This document shows positions 27,738 to 36,507 of a DNA stretch of 64,000 bases, one piece after another. The notes beneath the pieces are model-generated. The model was given only the letters and a program-made list of their open reading frames with translations, did no database searches and was not told the origin of the DNA. This stretch comes from Limnohabitans sp. MMS-10A-192 (GTDB taxonomy: Bacteria; Pseudomonadota; Gammaproteobacteria; Burkholderiales; Burkholderiaceae_C): NCBI RefSeq assembly GCF_003063335.1, contig NZ_NERX01000001.1, positions 806,001-870,000 on the forward strand. The letters are read 5' to 3'. Position 1 is the first letter of the stretch, and each line of letters opens with the position of its first letter. The position numbers were made by a program, and so were the translations under genes.

Positions 27738-28826
27738 ATGAAGACGCACCGCCTCTGGGACATTTTTTGCACCGTCATCGACAACCACGGCGACTTGGGC
27801 GTGTGCTGGCGCCTGACTCGCCAGCTGCTGGCCCAAGGCCAATCGGTGCGCCTGTGGGTGGACGACGCCTCGGCCCTCAGTTGGATGGCCCCTGACGCCC
27901 ACGCCCTGCCCCACTTGCAAGTGCTGCCCTGGGCCGCCGCCAGCCAAAGCGACATGCTGAAAAGCTTGAAGCCGGCCGACGTGTGGATCGAAGCCTTTGG
28001 CTGCACACTGCCCGAAGCCTTCGTTGCCCACGGTGTGTCGACTCGCCAGCACCAACCCGCCTGGACCAACCTCGAATACCTGAGCGCCGAAGACTGGGTG
28101 CCCCGCATGCACAAGATGCCTTCGCCCGTGATGAGCGGCCCGGCCAAAGGTTGGACCAAAACCTTCTTTTATCCCGGCTTCACTGAGGACACCGGTGGCC
28201 TGCTGCGCGAAACCGATTTGCTGGAACGGCAACAGCGCTTTGACCGCCAAGCTTGGCGCAAGCAACACGCCCCAAAGCTGGCACCGGACGGCCTGCTGAT
28301 CAGCCTGTTTTGCTACGAACCCGCCGCTCTGCCCCAGCTCTTGCAACAACTGGTGGGCACACCCCACCACCTGCTGGTCACCCCAGGCCGGCCGCTGGCG
28401 GCGGTGCAACAAGCACTGGCCCACATGCCTGTACATCCCAGCTGGAGCGCCCTGCCCTACACCGACCAAAACGGCTTCGACGAAATGCTCTGGGCCTGCG
28501 ACCTGAACTTTGTGCGCGGCGAAGACTCGCTGGTGCGAGCGCTGTGGGCAGGCGAGCCCTTCATCTGGCACATTTACCCGCAAGACGACAACGCGCACCA
28601 TGACAAGTTGGAGGCATTTTTAGGGTGGATGCAGGCACCGGAAAGCCTGAGAACGGCGCATCGGGTTTGGAACGGCATTGAAAACACGGCTTGGCCCACA
28701 TTGAGCACCGAAACCCGCGAGACTTGGTCCGCCTGTGCCACAGCAGCTCGCGCCGGACTGCTCACTCAAAACGCGTTGCACGCCCAACTCATGAACTTTG
28801 TTCCAACCCAGACGACTAACGCCTGA
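27738..28826 (+). CDS. earP: EF-P arginine rhamnosyltransferase EarP
   Basis: EarP uses dTDP-beta-L-rhamnose to rhamnosylate Arg32 of elongation factor P, activating it on polyproline stalls. Seen in 362 residues: the N-terminal [15 protein letters not shown] with the catalytic aspartate pair D15/D19, and the C-terminal nucleotide-sugar site [25 protein letters not shown]. The partner efp is about 1 kb downstream and has Arg32. ATG at 27738 is chosen; an upstream start would add seven residues. Two YeeE/YedE genes lie between earP and efp. Confidence 0.95.
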   Translation: MKTHRLWDIFCTVIDNHGDLGVCWRLTRQLLAQGQSVRLWVDDASALSWMAPDAHALPHLQVLPWAAASQSDMLKSLKPADVWIEAFGCTLPEAFVAHGVSTRQHQPAWTNLEYLSAEDWVPRMHKMPSPVMSGPAKGWTKTFFYPGFTEDTGGLLRETDLLERQQRFDRQAWRKQHAPKLAPDGLLISLFCYEPAALPQLLQQLVGTPHHLLVTPGRPLAAVQQALAHMPVHPSWSALPYTDQNGFDEMLWACDLNFVRGEDSLVRALWAGEPFIWHIYPQDDNAHHDKLEAFLGWMQAPESLRTAHRVWNGIENTAWPTLSTETRETWSACATAARAGLLTQNALHAQLMNFVPTQTTNA

Positions 28827-28853
28827 CTTCAGCTGCAGGGATAATCCCGCCCC

Positions 28854-29348
28854 ATGACCCTCATCGACACTCTCTTCCCAACCTTATTCCCGTTTGGCTG
28901 GCAGCACTACCTGCTGGGCGGCCTCACCATTGGCGCTGGCGTGGCGCTGCTTTATTTGTTCAACGGCTGGGTCGGTGGCATGAGCACCGTGTTTTCCAGC
29001 AGCTGGTCCTTGGTGTCCAAACGCGCCTTCTTTCAGCAAGAGCGCTTTCTCAATTCGCGCAGCTGGCGTCTGGTTTACGCCGTGGGCGTGGTGCTGGGCG
29101 CGCTGGTCTGGCGCTTTGCGCTGGCAGGTGGCGAGGCACAACACACCAGCGTGCCGGTGTGGCAATTGCTGATCGGCGGTTTTCTGGTTGGCTACGGCGC
29201 ACGGCTGGGCAATGGCTGCACCTCGGGGCACGGCATTTGCGGGCTGGGCTCGCTGCAGTTGCCTTCGCTGGGTGCGGTGCTCACCTTCATGGCCACCGCA
29301 TTTTTGACCGCCAACCTGATGGCCATGGCCACGAAAGGTCTGGCATGA
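28854..29348 (+). CDS. YeeE/YedE family transporter, N-terminal half protein
   Basis: A 164-residue membrane protein of the YeeE/YedE (COG2391) family with four or so hydrophobic helices. The conserved cysteine motif GARLGNGCTSGHGICGLGSL is complete; in TsuA-type thiosulfate importers this cysteine region carries substrate. It is the first half of a two-gene split version; the second half overlaps by 4 bases. Substrate is likely a reduced sulfur compound, by family only. Confidence 0.9.
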   Translation: MTLIDTLFPTLFPFGWQHYLLGGLTIGAGVALLYLFNGWVGGMSTVFSSSWSLVSKRAFFQQERFLNSRSWRLVYAVGVVLGALVWRFALAGGEAQHTSVPVWQLLIGGFLVGYGARLGNGCTSGHGICGLGSLQLPSLGAVLTFMATAFLTANLMAMATKGLA

Positions 29349-29785
29349 ACACCCCCCACATTCAAGCCCACACCCTCAGCTTCCCTAAAGCACTGGTCAC
29401 TTTGCTGGCAGGTGCCTTGTTTGGTTTTGGCCTGTCGCTGGCCACCATGGTCCAGCCCGAGGTCGTCATCGGCTTTTTGCAGTTCAAGGACTGGGGCCTG
29501 ATGCTGGTCATGGGCGGCGCTGCGGGCTTGGCCATGTTGGCTTACAAGGGCTTTCCGCGCTGGTTCAATCGCCCTTTGCTGGGCGGTCAGTTTCTGACCC
29601 AACCGGCCAGTTGGAACCGCCAAACGGTCATCGGCTCGGCCATTTTTGGCATCGGCTGGGGTTTGTCGGGTGTGTGCCCCGGCCCGGCCATTGCAGCCTT
29701 GGGCACGGGCAACACCGACATTTTGTGGGCCTTGGGCGGCATTGTGCTGGGCGGCCTGGCCCATGGCCTGACGGCGCGGGATTGA
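29345..29785 (+). CDS. YeeE/YedE family transporter, C-terminal half (DUF6691)
   Basis: A 146-residue membrane protein, second member of the split YeeE/YedE pair. The hallmark IGWGLSGVCPGPAIAALGTG, with its conserved cysteine, is visible, plus about four hydrophobic segments. ATGA overlap with the previous gene implies coupled translation and probably a heterodimer. Together they equal one full-length TsuA-like importer. Confidence 0.9.
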   Translation: MNTPHIQAHTLSFPKALVTLLAGALFGFGLSLATMVQPEVVIGFLQFKDWGLMLVMGGAAGLAMLAYKGFPRWFNRPLLGGQFLTQPASWNRQTVIGSAIFGIGWGLSGVCPGPAIAALGTGNTDILWALGGIVLGGLAHGLTARD

Positions 29786-29881
29786 TCCCTTGGCGTTTGC
29801 CCCATCAGAAAACCAGGCCCCTCAGGTTAGAATAGAGGGCTTGACCTCAGGTCACCCTTTTTCATTTCAGACTCAATTCCT

Positions 29882-30436
29882 ATGAAAACCGCTCAAGAAA
29901 TCCGCGTCGGCAACGTCATCATGCACGGCAAAGACCCCATGGTCGTCCTGCGCACCGAATACCAACGCGGCGGCCGTGGCTCGTCCACCGTGCGCATGAA
30001 GCTCAAAAGCTTGATCGCCAACTTCGGCACCGAAGTCGTGTTCCGCGCCGACGACAAGATGGACCAGGTCATCTTGGACAAGAAAGAGTGCACCTACTCT
30101 TACTTCGCTGACCCCATGTACGTTTGCATGGACACCGAATTCAACCAGTACGAAGTCGAAGCCACCAACATGGGCGACGCTTTGAACTACCTCGAAGACG
30201 GCATGGAACTCGAAGTGGTGTTCTACAACGAGAAAGCTATCTCGGTGGAATTGCCCACCAGCGTGGTCCGCGAGATCACCTGGACCGAGCCAGCCGTCAA
30301 AGGCGACACATCGGGCAAAGTGCTCAAGCCCGCCAAGATCGCCACCGGCATGGAAGTGCCAGTGCCTTTGTTCGTGGCCCAAGGCGACAAGATCGAAATC
30401 GACACCCGCACCGGCGAATACCGCAAGCGCGTCTGA
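29882..30436 (+). CDS. efp: Elongation factor P
   Basis: EF-P enters the ribosome at proline-rich stalls and promotes peptide bond formation. 184 residues with the KOW-like domain I, OB domains II and III. The tip loop [11 protein letters not shown] places arginine exactly at position 32, the residue rhamnosylated by EarP, in contrast to Lys34 of the EpmA type. The C-terminal signature [17 protein letters not shown] is intact. Followed by a terminator. Confidence 0.98.
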   Translation: MKTAQEIRVGNVIMHGKDPMVVLRTEYQRGGRGSSTVRMKLKSLIANFGTEVVFRADDKMDQVILDKKECTYSYFADPMYVCMDTEFNQYEVEATNMGDALNYLEDGMELEVVFYNEKAISVELPTSVVREITWTEPAVKGDTSGKVLKPAKIATGMEVPVPLFVAQGDKIEIDTRTGEYRKRV

Positions 30437-30453
30437 TCTTCCGATCGGCCTGA

Positions 30454-30480
30454 AAAGAAAGCCCCGCAAGGGGCTTTTTT
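30454..30480 (+). terminator. Rho-independent terminator after efp
   Basis: Stem AAAGCCCC/GGGGCTTT with GCAA loop, followed by a T-run. Confidence 0.9.
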
Positions 30481-30540
30481 CATGGGCGTTCAGCCATCGC
30501 CATGGCACGCCAGCTCCAGCGCTGGATGCACAATGGCGGC

Positions 30541-31419
30541 ATGCAATCGACCTCCAACCTCAAGTCCCCTTCCATCCCCCACGCTTGGGCTGAAACCCAA
30601 ACCGATTTTCACGATGCCGGCTGGCTGGAGCCGCAAGCAGAACGTCTGGCTTTTGCCGACCCTGAATTCCTCTTGCGCCGCGAAACCCGTGGCGTACGCT
30701 TGCAACTGGAAATGCTCAAGCCCGATCTGGCCCAGACCGAAGCTGGCATTGAGCACACCGTGGTGGTGTTTGGCAGCGCACGTTTCACCGACATGGCCAC
30801 CGCGCAGGCCCGACTCCAGGCCGCCCAGCAAACGGCTGAGGCCCCCGCCATTGCGCAGGCTTTGACGCAAGTGCGCAACGCACAGCACTACGAAAAAGCC
30901 CGCACCTTTGCCCAGCTGGTCGCCCGGTCCTGCTGTAGCCTTCCCCAAGACGAAAAGCTCTACATCTGCACGGGCGGCGGCCCCGGCATCATGGAAGCAG
31001 CCAACCGAGGCGCACACGAAGTGGGCATGCCCTCGGTGGCACTGAACATCGCTTTGCCACACGAGCAGCACCCCAACCCCTATGTCACGCCGGATCTGAG
31101 CTTCAAGTTCCACTACTTTGCGCTGCGCAAAATGCACTTCATGATGCGCGCCAAAGCTTTGGTCGCCTTTCCGGGCGGCTTTGGGACGCTCGATGAATTG
31201 TTCGAGGTGATGACCTTGGTGCAAACCCGCAAGGCCCGCCGAGTGCCGATCTTGTTGTTTGGCACCGATTACTGGACGCGGCTGATCAACATGGACGTGC
31301 TGGTGGATGAAGGCACGATTTCCGCCGAAGACCTCCAGCTGTTCCGCTACGTGGACACACCCGAAGCCGCCTGGAAAGCCATTTGCGACTTCTACCAGCT
31401 GAATGTGCCAGAGGCCTGA
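30541..31419 (+). CDS. LOG family protein (TIGR00730-like)
   Basis: A Rossmann-fold phosphoribohydrolase-like protein of about 292 residues. Seen: nucleotide-binding GGGPGIMEAANRGAHEVG and the family signature PGGFGTLDELFEV, which holds the catalytic Arg/Glu region. LOG enzymes release the base from cytokinin nucleotides or from AMP-like nucleotides; bacterial functions are often unassigned. An N-terminal extension of about 90 residues before VVVFGSARF is longer than in plant LOG but common in this bacterial branch. ATG at 30541 preferred over 30502. Confidence 0.88.
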   Translation: MQSTSNLKSPSIPHAWAETQTDFHDAGWLEPQAERLAFADPEFLLRRETRGVRLQLEMLKPDLAQTEAGIEHTVVVFGSARFTDMATAQARLQAAQQTAEAPAIAQALTQVRNAQHYEKARTFAQLVARSCCSLPQDEKLYICTGGGPGIMEAANRGAHEVGMPSVALNIALPHEQHPNPYVTPDLSFKFHYFALRKMHFMMRAKALVAFPGGFGTLDELFEVMTLVQTRKARRVPILLFGTDYWTRLINMDVLVDEGTISAEDLQLFRYVDTPEAAWKAICDFYQLNVPEA

Positions 31420-31455
31420 AGACAAGGAAGGATCGGCAAACACCATGTCCGGCAG

Positions 31456-31560
31456 ACCAACCCTGTGTCACCCCGAACCAACCCTGTATCACCCCGAACC
31501 AACCCTGTGTCGCCCAGAACCAAGCTCGTGTCACTCCGGACTGCCACCTTGTCACCCCGG
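31456..31560. repeat. Five tandem 21-bp repeats
   Basis: Five adjacent units with exact 21-base spacing start at 31456, 31477, 31498, 31519 and 31540. The first three share ACCAACCCTGTGTCACCCC with one to three differences; units 4 and 5 drift towards GTCACTCCGG and GTCACCCCGG. The array occupies the space between the LOG gene and the convergent MFS gene and contains no convincing coding sequence. Confidence 0.9.
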
Positions 31561-31616
31561 ACTTGATCCGGGGTCCATCAGGAAACACCTGGATGCCGGA
31601 TCAAGTCCGGGATGAC
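31551..31616. repeat. Inverted repeat with 21-base arms
   Basis: The left arm (31551-31571) reads GTCACCCCGGACTTGATCC plus GG and the right arm (31596-31616) is its reverse complement with one mismatch, separated by 24 bases. This resembles the dispersed GTCATCCCGGACTTGATCCGGGAT-type palindromes common in proteobacterial intergenic regions. It begins inside tandem unit 5 and ends eight bases before the MFS stop codon, so it may also end transcription from one or both sides. Confidence 0.88.
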
Positions 31617-31624
31617 CAGCCCTC

Positions 31625-32809
31625 TCAAGCTCTTGGACTCATGTGTCCGTGCGGGCGCAGCTTGAAGGCCGACTTGGCCCCCAGTCCCACCGCCGCACCC
31701 ACCACCCAGAACACCGGGGCCACGCCCGCAATGGCCCCTGCTGCGCCAAACAGCATGGGCATCAGCACGCTGGAGGCGTTGATGCTCATCAAGCGCAGGC
31801 CCAGCGCCTCGCCCTGACGGTGCACAGGCGTGATCTGGTGCAAGGTGCTCATGATCATGGGCTGCACCGCACCCAGCACCAAGCCCAGCAACACTGAACA
31901 CGCACCCATGGCCCAGGGCGTGGACATGAAGGGGTAGGCCCCAAACAAGGCCGCCGTGCACACCATGGAGGTGGTGATGATCTGGTACTCGTGCAGATGG
32001 CGCGAGACCCAAGGCAGGCAAATTCGAATGATGGCCGCGGCGACCGCAAAAGAGCCCAAGATGGTGCCCACCACCGAAGCGCTCAAACCGCGCTCGTGTC
32101 CCAGCAAGGGCACCACGAAGGTGTGCACATCCCAGCAGGAAGACAGCAACCAGTTGACCCCCAGCAAGCGCAGCATCAAGGGCTGGTGCAACAAATCCAG
32201 CACATGCTTTTTTTCTTTGGGGCCTTCAAGCACGGGTGACGTCTTTTCGCGCACATGGCGCACACACAGCAAAGTGAGCAAAGGCAACAAGGCCATGAGC
32301 AAAAACGCAAACCGAAAGCCCGTTTCGTGCGCACGCGCTGGCCCGGCAAAGTCGATCATCAAGCCCGCCAGCACGGGCCCCAAAAAATTGGAAATGGCCG
32401 GACCGATCGAGAGCCAGCTGAAAGCACTTTTCAGCTCGGAAGGCCCATGGGCCAAACGGCCCACATGGCGCTGCAAGGCAATGACCGCCATGCCGGTGGC
32501 GCCGCCCGAGGCCAAGGCGCTCACGCACAACATGGGAAAGATGGGCCAAATCGCCGACAGGCTCACACCGATGAAGGCGATGGCCACGCTCAAGGTCAAA
32601 GGGGCTTTCAAGCCTTTACGGTCGGCGTAACGCCCTGCCGGCAAAGCCAGAAACACCTGGGTCAATGCAAACAAGGCCAGCAAGGCCCCCACCGCCATGG
32701 CGCTGAAGCCCTGCTGCAAAGCCAGCAAGGGCACGGCCATGCGGGTGCCCGCCATGCAGGCGTGCAGAAAAATTTGCCCGGCAATCAGGCGCGTGAGTTC
32801 GCTCTTCAT
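31625..32809 (-). CDS. MFS transporter
   Basis: A 394-residue major facilitator with twelve predicted hydrophobic helices. The inter-helix 2-3 motif is visible as LPAGRYADRKGLKAP. Looks like a drug/sugar-phosphate type exporter; substrate not assignable. It is the last of a minus-strand run, with rmuC 26 bases upstream. Its stop lies eight bases from the inverted repeat. Confidence 0.92.
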   Translation of the reverse strand: MKSELTRLIAGQIFLHACMAGTRMAVPLLALQQGFSAMAVGALLALFALTQVFLALPAGRYADRKGLKAPLTLSVAIAFIGVSLSAIWPIFPMLCVSALASGGATGMAVIALQRHVGRLAHGPSELKSAFSWLSIGPAISNFLGPVLAGLMIDFAGPARAHETGFRFAFLLMALLPLLTLLCVRHVREKTSPVLEGPKEKKHVLDLLHQPLMLRLLGVNWLLSSCWDVHTFVVPLLGHERGLSASVVGTILGSFAVAAAIIRICLPWVSRHLHEYQIITTSMVCTAALFGAYPFMSTPWAMGACSVLLGLVLGAVQPMIMSTLHQITPVHRQGEALGLRLMSINASSVLMPMLFGAAGAIAGVAPVFWVVGAAVGLGAKSAFKLRPHGHMSPRA

Positions 32810-32835
32810 GCCACGCGCCTCATGCCCAGCCCCGA

Positions 32836-34209
32836 TCAGGCATCGCCACCGGGCAGCAAGGCCTGCGTTTCGGACTCGGGCAAGGCGTCCACCTGCCGCA
32901 AGGCGCGGTTCATCACGTTGCTGCGGGTCTGCGCTTGGTCAAGTGTGTTGAGCACGGTTTGCGTCTGGTTGCGCACCTTGTCGAGCACATCGCCAAACTT
33001 GCCGAACTCGGTCTTGACAGCGCCCAGCACCTGCCAGACTTCGCTGGAGCGCTTTTCAAGGGCCAGGGTTCTGAAGCCCATTTGCAAGGCATTGAGCATG
33101 GCCATCAGGTTGGTCGGGCCGGCCAGCGTCACGCGGTGGTCGCGCTGCAAGGTCTCCATCAAACCCGGGCGACGCAGCACCTCGGCATACAGGCCTTCGG
33201 TGGGCAAAAACATCACAGCAAAGTCGGTGGTGTGCGGCGGCTCCAAGTACTTGTCGGCGATCGACTTGGCCTCGAGTTTGATGCGGGCTTCAAGTGCCTT
33301 AGCGCACAGCTCGGCCTGCACCGGATCGGCACGGCCCTGAGCTTCGAGCAGGCGCTCGTAGTCTTCGTTGGGAAACTTCGCATCGATCGGCAGCCACACG
33401 GGCTGGCCGCTGTCTGAGCGGCCGGGCAAGCGGATGGCAAAGTCCACACGGTTCTTGTCGCCGGGGCGCGTGGCCACCTGCACGGCGTATTGCTCGGGGG
33501 TCAGCACCTGTTCCAGCAAAGAAGCAAGCTGCGCTTCGCCGAACATGCCACGGGTCTTGACGTTGGTCAGCAGGTGCTTGAGGTCGCCCACGCCTTGCGC
33601 CAGGGTGTGCATTTCGCCCAGGCCTTTGTGCACCTGCTCCAGGCGGTCGGCCACTTGCTTGAAGCTCTCGCCCAACCGGGCTTGCAGCGTGGCCTGAAGT
33701 TTTTCGTCGACGGTCTGGCGCATTTCGTCGAGCTTGGCGGCGTTGCTTTGTTGCAGCTGGGCCAGCTGGGTTTCCATGGTGCCGCGCATCTCGGTCAGGC
33801 GGCGGGCGTTGGCCTCCGACAGCGCATTGACCTGCTGCGCCAGGCTGTCGGTCAGGCTTTTTTGTAGCAAGGCCAGCTGCTGGGCCAGCGCATCGATCTG
33901 CTGGTTTTGCGTGCGGGTGGCCTCGGCGCTTTGCTGCAGCAGCGACTGCTGAAACAAGGTCAAGGTCTGCATCGCCTCTTGCCGCCCTTGCACGCCCGAC
34001 TGATTGATCTCGGTGCGCAGCTCGCGCTCCAAGCGCTCGGACTGGCTTTGCACGGCCTCGAACTGTTGCTGCTGCCAGGCCGATTGCTCGGCCAACCGCG
34101 CTTGGCGTTCCGGGCTGTCTTCTTGCGGTGCGGGCTTGCGGAGCAAGAGAAAGACCAGCAGCACCAGGTTCAGTGCCACCAAGGCGATCATCAGCCAGGT
34201 TTCGTTCAT
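32836..34209 (-). CDS. rmuC: DNA recombination protein RmuC
   Basis: RmuC limits inversion at short inverted repeats and contains a restriction-endonuclease-like core. Seen: an N-terminal membrane segment (LMIALVALNLVLLVFLLL), a long glutamine-rich coiled coil (about 35-170), and the RmuC domain with VKTRGMFGEAQLASLLEQ, LPIDAKFPNEDYERLLEA and FLPTEGLYAEVLRRPGL. 457 residues. The ATG overlaps the 2-hydroxyacid dehydrogenase stop by 4 bases. Confidence 0.95.
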   Translation of the reverse strand: MNETWLMIALVALNLVLLVFLLLRKPAPQEDSPERQARLAEQSAWQQQQFEAVQSQSERLERELRTEINQSGVQGRQEAMQTLTLFQQSLLQQSAEATRTQNQQIDALAQQLALLQKSLTDSLAQQVNALSEANARRLTEMRGTMETQLAQLQQSNAAKLDEMRQTVDEKLQATLQARLGESFKQVADRLEQVHKGLGEMHTLAQGVGDLKHLLTNVKTRGMFGEAQLASLLEQVLTPEQYAVQVATRPGDKNRVDFAIRLPGRSDSGQPVWLPIDAKFPNEDYERLLEAQGRADPVQAELCAKALEARIKLEAKSIADKYLEPPHTTDFAVMFLPTEGLYAEVLRRPGLMETLQRDHRVTLAGPTNLMAMLNALQMGFRTLALEKRSSEVWQVLGAVKTEFGKFGDVLDKVRNQTQTVLNTLDQAQTRSNVMNRALRQVDALPESETQALLPGGDA

Positions 34210-35192
34210 GCGGTGCGTCCGGCCACCGTGTTGAGCGGCGTCACCGCCTGCCCTTTTGTGAAAAATTCCATCAGGTTGTCAGCAGCCAATTGGGCCATGG
34301 CTCGGCGGGTCTTGATGGTGGCGCTGGCAATGTGCGGGGTCAGCACCACATTGGGCACCTTGAGCAAGCCCGGGTGAACCGAGGGCTCACCCTCAAACAC
34401 ATCGATGCCCGCCGCAGCGATTTGACGCGCAGCCAGGGCTTTGGCCAAAGCCGCATCGTCCACGATGCCGCCGCGTGCAATGTTGACCAGCGTGGCAGTG
34501 GATTTCATTTGCGCCAGCTCGGCAGCGCCGATGGTGTGGTGCGACTCGGCGCTGTAGGGCACGACCAACACCACATGGTCCGCAGTCTTGAGCAGCTCTT
34601 CCTTGCTCACATAACTGGCTTTGCACTCGGCTTCCAACTCAGCGCTCAGGCGGCTGCGGTTGTGATAAATCACATTCATGCCAAAGCCGTGCGCGGCGCG
34701 GCGGGCAATGCCCTGACCAATGCGGCCCATGCCAATGATGCCAATGGTCGAGCCGTGCACTTCGGCCCCGGCAAACATGTCGTAGCTCCACTTGGTCCAC
34801 TGGCCTGCGCGCAGAAAATGCTCGCTTTCGGTGATGCGGCGGGCTGTGGCCATGAGCAGTGCAAAGCCAAAATCAGCCGTCGTCTCGGTCAGCACGTCAG
34901 GCGTGTTGCTGGCCACCACGCCCGCAGCGGTCATGGCGGGCACGTCAAAGTTGTTGAAGCCCACAGCCATGTTGGCCACGATGCGCAGCTGAGGATTGGC
35001 TTGAAGCAGTGCAGTGTCGATGCGCTCGCTGCCGGTGGTCAATGCGCCCACTTTGCCCTGCATGCGGCGGGTCAGTTCTGCGGCAGACCAAACCTCATCG
35101 GCCTGGTTGCTCTCGACTTCAAACACCTGCGCCAAAGACTGCAGGACCTCGGGGAAGATGGCGCGTGCCACCAAGATGGAAGGTTTATTCAT
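34206..35192 (-). CDS. D-2-hydroxyacid dehydrogenase (GhrB-like glyoxylate/hydroxypyruvate reductase)
   Basis: A 328-residue D-isomer-specific 2-hydroxyacid dehydrogenase. Seen: NAD(P)-binding GIIGMGRIGQGIARRA, catalytic arginine in NIARGGIVDD, glutamate in FEGEPSVHP and histidine in TPHIASAT. The NRSRLS after strand 2 (no acidic residue) suggests NADPH preference. Likely reduces glyoxylate, hydroxypyruvate or 2-ketogluconate. ATG at 35192 preferred; a TTG four codons upstream is possible. Coupled to rmuC downstream. Confidence 0.93.
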   Translation of the reverse strand: MNKPSILVARAIFPEVLQSLAQVFEVESNQADEVWSAAELTRRMQGKVGALTTGSERIDTALLQANPQLRIVANMAVGFNNFDVPAMTAAGVVASNTPDVLTETTADFGFALLMATARRITESEHFLRAGQWTKWSYDMFAGAEVHGSTIGIIGMGRIGQGIARRAAHGFGMNVIYHNRSRLSAELEAECKASYVSKEELLKTADHVVLVVPYSAESHHTIGAAELAQMKSTATLVNIARGGIVDDAALAKALAARQIAAAGIDVFEGEPSVHPGLLKVPNVVLTPHIASATIKTRRAMAQLAADNLMEFFTKGQAVTPLNTVAGRTA

Positions 35193-35222
35193 GGTTTCAC
35201 TCAAAATTCAGGTCATGGTCAT

Positions 35223-36506
35223 TCAGTGCGTCAAATGAAACTGAAGGATGTACAAAGCGGCCCCAGCGAAATAGCCCAACAAAGCCCAAACGCTGATTTT
35301 CTTGACGTACCAGACAAAATCGATTTTTTCCAGCCCCATCGCAGCCACCCCAGCGGCTGAACCGATGATCAGGATCGAGCCACCGGTGCCTGCGCAATAA
35401 GCCAAAAATTCCCACAGGAAACTGTCGGGCGGATACTGTGTCAGGCTGTACATGCCCATGGAAGCTGCGACCAAAGGCACGTTGTCCACCACGGCACTGA
35501 CCAAGCCAATGATCATGACGATCACATCCTGGCGCCCAACAGTTTGATCAAACCACTGCGCCAGCGAGGACAGAATATGGGTGTGCTCCAGCGTGGCAAC
35601 CGACAGCAAAATGCCTACGAAAAACAGCACTGCGCTCATGTCAATGCGGGTCAAAGCGCTGACCAGCGTCAGGTGGGCTTTGGCCTCGTCGGTTTTGTCC
35701 TTGTGCACCAGATCACCCACCAGCCACAACAAGCCCAGACCGAGCAAAATGCCCATGAACGGTGGCAAATGCGTCAGTGCCTTGAACACCGGCACAGCCA
35801 CCAGGATGCCCAAGCCCAAGAAAAACATCAGATTGCGCTCGAAAGCCGGCGTATCGGTCAAATCGGCGCGCTCTGCAAGCGCTGGTGAGAGCACCTCACG
35901 CCCACGCACCACATACGCCATGGCGGCCAAAGGCACCAGCAAACTGGCCAACGAGGCAACAAAAACCCCCTTCATGATTTCCAGGGCCGTGATCTGCCCG
36001 CCAATCCAAAGCATGGTGGTCGTGACATCGCCGATGGGTGACCAAGCGCCGCCTGCATTGGAGGCAATGACGATGGCTCCGGCAAAAAACAAACGATCTT
36101 CACGCTGGTCCAGCAATTTTTTCATCAACGACACCATCACGATGGCTGTCGTCAAGTTGTCGAGCACCGAGCTGAGAAAAAATGTGACCAGCCCAACCAA
36201 CCACATCAAACCCGACAAGGAACGGGTCTGGATGCGCGAGGTGAGGATTTCAAATCCATTGTGGGCATCCACAACCTCCACAATGGCCATGGCCCCCATC
36301 AAGAAAAACACGATCTGAGCCGTCGACATCAGCGACTCACCCAATTGATGACTCACTTGCTCGGCATCCGTGTTCCCAAGTGCGTAAAGGGTCCAGAGCA
36401 CCCCTGCAGCCAGCAAAGCCGTCGCGGTTTTATTGATCTTGAGTGGGTGCTCAAAAGCAATAGCGGCATAAGCCAAAACAAAAATAGCAATGATTGCCGT
36501 CAGCAC
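35223..36506 (-). CDS. nhaD: NhaD-type sodium:proton antiporter
   Basis: A 427-residue ion-transporter-superfamily protein with about twelve membrane helices. NhaD hallmarks visible: SSVLDNLTTAIVM, ASNAGGAWSPIGDVTTTMLW and the second-half match SAVVDNVPLVAA with GTGGSILIIGSAAGV. Exchanges Na+ (or Li+) for protons. Start codon is GTG at 36506. Its start is two bases after the pncB stop, so both are on one transcript. Confidence 0.93.
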   Translation of the reverse strand: MLTAIIAIFVLAYAAIAFEHPLKINKTATALLAAGVLWTLYALGNTDAEQVSHQLGESLMSTAQIVFFLMGAMAIVEVVDAHNGFEILTSRIQTRSLSGLMWLVGLVTFFLSSVLDNLTTAIVMVSLMKKLLDQREDRLFFAGAIVIASNAGGAWSPIGDVTTTMLWIGGQITALEIMKGVFVASLASLLVPLAAMAYVVRGREVLSPALAERADLTDTPAFERNLMFFLGLGILVAVPVFKALTHLPPFMGILLGLGLLWLVGDLVHKDKTDEAKAHLTLVSALTRIDMSAVLFFVGILLSVATLEHTHILSSLAQWFDQTVGRQDVIVMIIGLVSAVVDNVPLVAASMGMYSLTQYPPDSFLWEFLAYCAGTGGSILIIGSAAGVAAMGLEKIDFVWYVKKISVWALLGYFAGAALYILQFHLTH

Positions 36507-36507
36507 A

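Noticed and set aside
31456..31560. CRISPR array
   Set aside because: The 21-base units touch each other with no spacers and there are no cas genes.
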